Shown here in pieces: positions 5,555 through 8,525 of a stretch of DNA of 8,525 nucleotides. The stretch is from Synergistaceae bacterium UBA4088 (GTDB taxonomy: Bacteria; Synergistota; Synergistia; Synergistales; Thermovirgaceae). The stretch is from NCBI GenBank assembly GCA_002382605.1, contig DFYG01000125.1, forward strand, positions 1,999-10,523, in the 5' to 3' direction. Positions within the stretch are counted from its first letter, which is position 1, and every line of letters starts with the position of its first letter. A model generated the notes under the pieces. That model did not search any database. It saw only the letters and a program-made list of their open reading frames with translations, and had not been told where the DNA came from. The position numbers and the translations under genes are program-made.

Positions 5555-7407
5555 ATATGACTCCAGGACATGGGCCGGGGAACTTAAGCGGTCTTCCAAT
5601 CGACGGGCAGGAGGCATTGAAGTCGGTCCAACGGGCTTCACTGGTCCCCGATCCAACCCTCACGGTCCTTCTTTTCGCGGCGCTTGTTCTGCCGAATATC
5701 GTATTCTCAGGAAATTTCTGGTTTGAATCGCTTCACCTCCTGAAGTGGGCCACTGCCTTTGCCCCCATAGGCATCCTTGTTCTTATAGCTGGTTTAAGGG
5801 TTGTGTTCATGGAGAGAGTCCGCGAAAATTTCATCCTTGATCCTTTCGGGGTCTTATGGCTCTTTGTCGTGCTCTTTCTCCTGCTTCAGCCTCTATGGGT
5901 TCCCTTGACATCTTTTCCCACCTTTTCCAGGGAGTGGTTTTTCTTCGCCTCGCTCTGGGGAGTCTACCTTATCGCGTACGACGGAATTAAGGAGAAGAGG
6001 CTTTCACTGTTCCTCTGGGGCGCAGCGGTCAACGCGGCCCTGAACGTCTTTTTCGCCGAATTGCAGATCAGGGGCGCGCAGGGAATTCTTCCGCTGATCT
6101 ACCCCACCCCCGGGAAATACATAGGCAATACCGGACAGCAGAACATGTTCGGGTTGTGGCTGGCCATAGCCATGTTCGGATCCGCATGGATATTCCTGAG
6201 GGGGCGTACTGGCGGTAAACCCCCTTCAGCGAGGATACTGCAGGCAGTCAATCTGGCTTTGTTCTCGATAAACTCCTGGGGGTTATGGAACTCGACGAGC
6301 CGTTCTGCCGTCCTTTCCTTTGCTGTTGGCATGATCGTCATATCGTTCCTGATGGTGAAAAATGCGGAGAGGAGTATTATTTCACGTCGTTTGCTGGTAC
6401 TCGCGGCCATTCTGGCCTTGACCTTTTCCGGGACACTCTTCCTCGGGCGGGGAAATTCTTTTGTAATGAAGACAAAGGCGATGGTCGAGGGTTTTCAGAC
6501 CATGGGCAAACGAGACAGCATCTGGGCGTCATCCGCGACAATGTTCATGATGCATCCTGTAAGGGGAGTAGGTTTGGGGCATTTCAAGTGGAACTACCTT
6601 GAGGCCCAACGGAAAATGCTTGACCGGTTCCCCGATATGAAGTGGCAGTACACTTACTGGGCGCATAACGAGGTATTGCAGTGGTTCTGCGAGACCGGCA
6701 TCTTCGGAGGGTTCATTCTTCTGGCGATCGGTGCCTGGTGGATATTTGCCTTTATCCGACGTGTGAAGAGAGGGGAAGAGATCTCCGCCGAGGCCGTGTG
6801 GGCATGCGGATTCCTCTTCCTGATATGGTTCAACGCGCTTTGGACACGTCCATTCCACCGGATCGAAGACGCTGTATGGATGGCCCTCGCATTCGGCATC
6901 GCGAACCGGGAGATACTTCCATCCCGGACGGCATGGTCTATGATCAGGAGGCCCTGGATCTTGAGGGCGCTTGGGGTCGCGATGTGCGCTGCTGCTCTTG
7001 CGGGGCTCTTGTTCCTGGGAAGCGGTATGATAGGTGACAGGGCACTCAGGGCGGCGGCACTGGAACCATCGCCGGCGGCGCAAAGACCTCTTTTGGATAG
7101 CGCAAGCTTCCGCCTCATGGTCAGTGATGTCGCTGAAAGGCAGTTGGCCTACCACTTTATCGACTTCGCACAGAAGAGCAAAAAAGGCGAATATCTGATC
7201 GAAGGGCTCAACAGGCTGGACACGTATTTTCAGAAGCAGCCCCACATAAGGGAAATGATCAGGCTTATGGCCTGGTATTCCGACCTGAAAGAGACCCTTC
7301 TTCTTGAGAGGGTGGTCCGATATCTTAAGCCGGGCAGTTTCACTATCGAGAATGGAACCCTTAAATTGGACTCCGAGTATGACAGGCAGTTCTTCGGCAG
7401 CAATTGA
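5551..7407 (+). CDS. O-antigen ligase/Wzy/PglL-family polysaccharide polymerase or ligase
   Basis: This 618-residue polytopic membrane protein is of the O-antigen ligase (Wzy/WaaL/PglL) superfamily, which moves undecaprenyl-linked glycans onto lipid A core, a growing polymer or protein. After about 33 polar residues, roughly ten to twelve hydrophobic segments lie near 34-53, 65-85, 99-118, 128-143, 152-169, 198-216, 232-247, 251-269, 280-297, 384-402, 414-430 and 470-491. Superfamily landmarks are GNTGQQNMFG (192-201, like the GN-x-x-QPN of PglL), SRSA (250-253), HPVRGVGLGHF (335-345) and AHNEVLQWFCETGIFG (371-386). The last two lie in the large outer loop with the catalytic His/Arg region. 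A soluble region (about 495-618) of no recognised type ends the protein. Start ATG 5551 overlaps the parB stop (ATGA); ATG 5557 is an alternative. Ligase, polymerase and protein glycosyltransferase cannot be distinguished here. Confidence 0.82.
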   Translation: MNMTPGHGPGNLSGLPIDGQEALKSVQRASLVPDPTLTVLLFAALVLPNIVFSGNFWFESLHLLKWATAFAPIGILVLIAGLRVVFMERVRENFILDPFGVLWLFVVLFLLLQPLWVPLTSFPTFSREWFFFASLWGVYLIAYDGIKEKRLSLFLWGAAVNAALNVFFAELQIRGAQGILPLIYPTPGKYIGNTGQQNMFGLWLAIAMFGSAWIFLRGRTGGKPPSARILQAVNLALFSINSWGLWNSTSRSAVLSFAVGMIVISFLMVKNAERSIISRRLLVLAAILALTFSGTLFLGRGNSFVMKTKAMVEGFQTMGKRDSIWASSATMFMMHPVRGVGLGHFKWNYLEAQRKMLDRFPDMKWQYTYWAHNEVLQWFCETGIFGGFILLAIGAWWIFAFIRRVKRGEEISAEAVWACGFLFLIWFNALWTRPFHRIEDAVWMALAFGIANREILPSRTAWSMIRRPWILRALGVAMCAAALAGLLFLGSGMIGDRALRAAALEPSPAAQRPLLDSASFRLMVSDVAERQLAYHFIDFAQKSKKGEYLIEGLNRLDTYFQKQPHIREMIRLMAWYSDLKETLLLERVVRYLKPGSFTIENGTLKLDSEYDRQFFGSN

Positions 7408-7517
7408 GGATCATAAGAGCAAAAACGGTGAACGGCGAATGAAAGGAACAAAGACAGGGACCGACTCCGGAATGCCTGACCCGGGCCAGAATACCCAGTC
7501 GATCATGTAATTTTGCC

Positions 7518-7549
7518 ATGGGCGGAGCTTACGGGCTCCGCCCATTTTG
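7518..7549 (+). terminator. Intrinsic terminator between convergent transcription units
   Basis: ATGGGCGGAGC (7518-7528) and GCTCCGCCCAT (7535-7545) form a perfect 11-bp stem around a 6-nt loop, followed by TTTT on the + strand. It lies about 110 nt after the ligase stop and should end the + strand operon. It lacks a U-tract in the minus direction but lies where the converging glnN transcript would arrive, so it may slow that one as well. The rest of the gap (7408-7610) shows no convincing gene. Confidence 0.7.
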
Positions 7550-7610
7550 GGATACTGGTTTTGAGTTTGGAGTTTAAGCTCCGCTGCTTCCTTATTTTGT
7601 ATCAATGCTC

Positions 7611-8525
7611 CTATCTGCTCAGAAGCATATCGCTGTACCGGGGGTATGGCCAGAACTCGTCTGAAATAAGGGTCTCCGCAAAATCGCACTTCTTCCTGAT
7701 GCTGTCCAGGACAGGGAGTACTTTCCCGGTCAGCGTCTGAGATCTATTTTCAAGATCAAGGGGTTCCAGGCTTTCATGCAGTGAGGCAAGTTCCCCGACT
7801 GATCCTAACAGCTCTTCCTTGATCCTGAAAAGTTCATCGATATGCTCCTGCCAGCGCGAGCGGGATCCCATTCTTGTACTTTCAGGGACAAAACCGAGGG
7901 CCGCGCCTTCTGCCGCTACCTGTTTCGTGATGGCCGGCAGTATCCCGTTCCGGACCATTCCTTCCATAACGTTCATCTCGATCTCTATGGTCTTGATGTA
8001 CTGCTCAAGGCGTGTCTCGTAATAACCGACGATCTCCCTTTCGGAAAAAATACCGAGGCCGGAGAGCAGTTCCCTGTGTTCGGGGACAAGATAGAGTGCC
8101 AGTGCCTCGTCCGTTGTTGCGGCTATCGGGAGGTCCCGTCTCCGGGCTTCTTCGTTCCATTCAGAGGAGTAGCAGTTCCCCTCGAAACGGATATTCCTGC
8201 TTTCAAGGGCTGCCAGGCGAATAGCATCAAGAGCTGCGTCGGCAACATCGGTCTCTCCGATCCTCGCGTCTATCATGTTCGCCATCTGTTCCAGCCCCCA
8301 TGCCCACAGAGACAGTATCATTGTCATTGGCCCGGCGGGAGATTGGGAAGCTCCGGGAGCCCGGAACTCGAACTTGTTGCCGGTGAAGGCTATCGGGGCA
8401 GTCCTGTTCCTGTCAGTATTGTCCTTCAGCACATCGGGCAGGCGGTTCAGGCCGAGGTCGATGAAGGCCTTTGAGGAAAGATCATCCGGGAGACCCTCCT
8501 CGACCCGGTCGAGAATACGCGTCAG
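7611..8525 (-). CDS. glnN: Glutamine synthetase type III, C-terminal part (5' end outside window)
   Basis: These are the last 304 residues of a type III glutamine synthetase, the large (about 700 aa) dodecameric enzyme that makes glutamine from glutamate, ammonia and ATP. The frame runs open to the window edge; the GTG at 8432 is internal, because family sequence continues upstream of it. Residues 36-55 hold NTDRNRT and FTGNKFEFR, the conserved GSIII phosphate/glutamate-binding block with its Arg and Glu residues, and GASQSPAGP follows. The next part, with NCYSSEWNEEARRRDLP and a helical stretch around EMNVMEGMVRNGILPAI (a family-typical M-x-x-M-x-R pattern), is the GSIII-specific C-terminal extension, which ends WPYPRYSDMLLSR. 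The gene faces the + strand operon and is not part of it. It ends normally at the TAG complement at 7611. Identification is secure; regulation is not visible because the promoter is off the window. Confidence 0.93.
   Translation of the reverse strand: MTRILDRVEEGLPDDLSSKAFIDLGLNRLPDVLKDNTDRNRTAPIAFTGNKFEFRAPGASQSPAGPMTMILSLWAWGLEQMANMIDARIGETDVADAALDAIRLAALESRNIRFEGNCYSSEWNEEARRRDLPIAATTDEALALYLVPEHRELLSGLGIFSEREIVGYYETRLEQYIKTIEIEMNVMEGMVRNGILPAITKQVAAEGAALGFVPESTRMGSRSRWQEHIDELFRIKEELLGSVGELASLHESLEPLDLENRSQTLTGKVLPVLDSIRKKCDFAETLISDEFWPYPRYSDMLLSR

Noticed and set aside
6109..6118. CCCGGGAAAT, matching 10 of 14 bases of the Bacillus Noc site ATTTCCCGGGAAAT
   Set aside because: Only one half plus the centre matches and the left flank (CACC) does not; expected by chance at this base composition. 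No full parS or NBS palindrome was found.
6379..6392. TTTCACGT, a half match to the parS palindrome TGTTTCACGTGAAACA
   Set aside because: The right half (CGTTTG) does not continue the palindrome. A similar half site near 129 fails the same way.
6529..7245. Long minus-strand open frame (238 codons) opposite the ligase gene
   Set aside because: Antisense shadow of a clearly real membrane-protein gene; the translation is Pro/Arg/Cys-rich and has no domain signal.
7439..7510. 23-codon open frame (starting MKGTKTGTDSG) between the ligase gene and the terminator
   Set aside because: No Shine-Dalgarno before the ATG, very short, low-complexity polar composition and no recognisable family; most likely untranslated 3' sequence.
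7569..7582. Small inverted repeat GGAG/CTCC downstream of glnN
   Set aside because: Only 4-5 stable pairs and no U-tract in either direction; too weak to call a terminator.
7842..8474. 210-codon + strand frame opposite the glutamine synthetase
   Set aside because: The minus-strand frame shows diagnostic GSIII motifs along its whole length, so this is a shadow.

Overview
The window (about 55% G+C by eye, densely packed, with GTG starts in several genes) looks like ordinary bacterial chromosome. Its core is the conserved order rpsF-ssb-rpsR-DUF2232(yybS-type)-rplI-dnaB, found with variations in Firmicutes and related lineages. An O-antigen ligase/Wzy-family membrane protein suggests a bacterium with an elaborate surface polysaccharide, possibly an outer membrane. 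Together with the G+C content and a type III glutamine synthetase, this fits a Synergistetes-like or diderm-Firmicutes origin, but that placement is inference with low to moderate confidence.

Layout, + strand: the 3' end of argS (1-450), then a DivIC/FtsB-type division protein (453-758). A sigma70-type promoter (TTGCCG-17 bp-TATAAT, 738-766) overlaps the end of that gene and should drive the ribosomal/replication operon: rpsF (835-1119), ssb (1132-1617), rpsR (1654-1914). A 7-bp hairpin stands in front of rpsR, and its loop can pair with bases just after the rpsR Shine-Dalgarno. After rpsR comes a very strong GC hairpin (1936-1967), a terminator or attenuator. It is followed at once by the DUF2232 membrane protein (1987-2946), rplI (2943-3398), dnaB (3391-4740), a ParB/Noc-family protein (4766-5554) and a 618-residue polysaccharide polymerase/ligase-family membrane protein (5551-7407). 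Three of these four junctions overlap (4, 8 and 4 nt) and the dnaB-parB gap is only 25 nt, so this is a tightly coupled unit. A hairpin at 7518-7545 closes it.

Minus strand: the 3' part of a type III (GlnN) glutamine synthetase (7611-8525) runs in from the right edge and converges on the operon.

Together the + strand genes link ribosome assembly (S6, S18, L9), replication (SSB, DnaB), chromosome organisation (ParB/Noc) and envelope or division functions (FtsB-like, DUF2232, Wzy/WaaL). I see no transposon, CRISPR array, tRNA, rRNA or defence system. The points worth a second look are regulatory (rpsR pre-leader, post-rpsR hairpin) and contextual (orphan ParB/Noc coupled to a surface-glycan enzyme). 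I do not see convincing evidence of a wholly new system.
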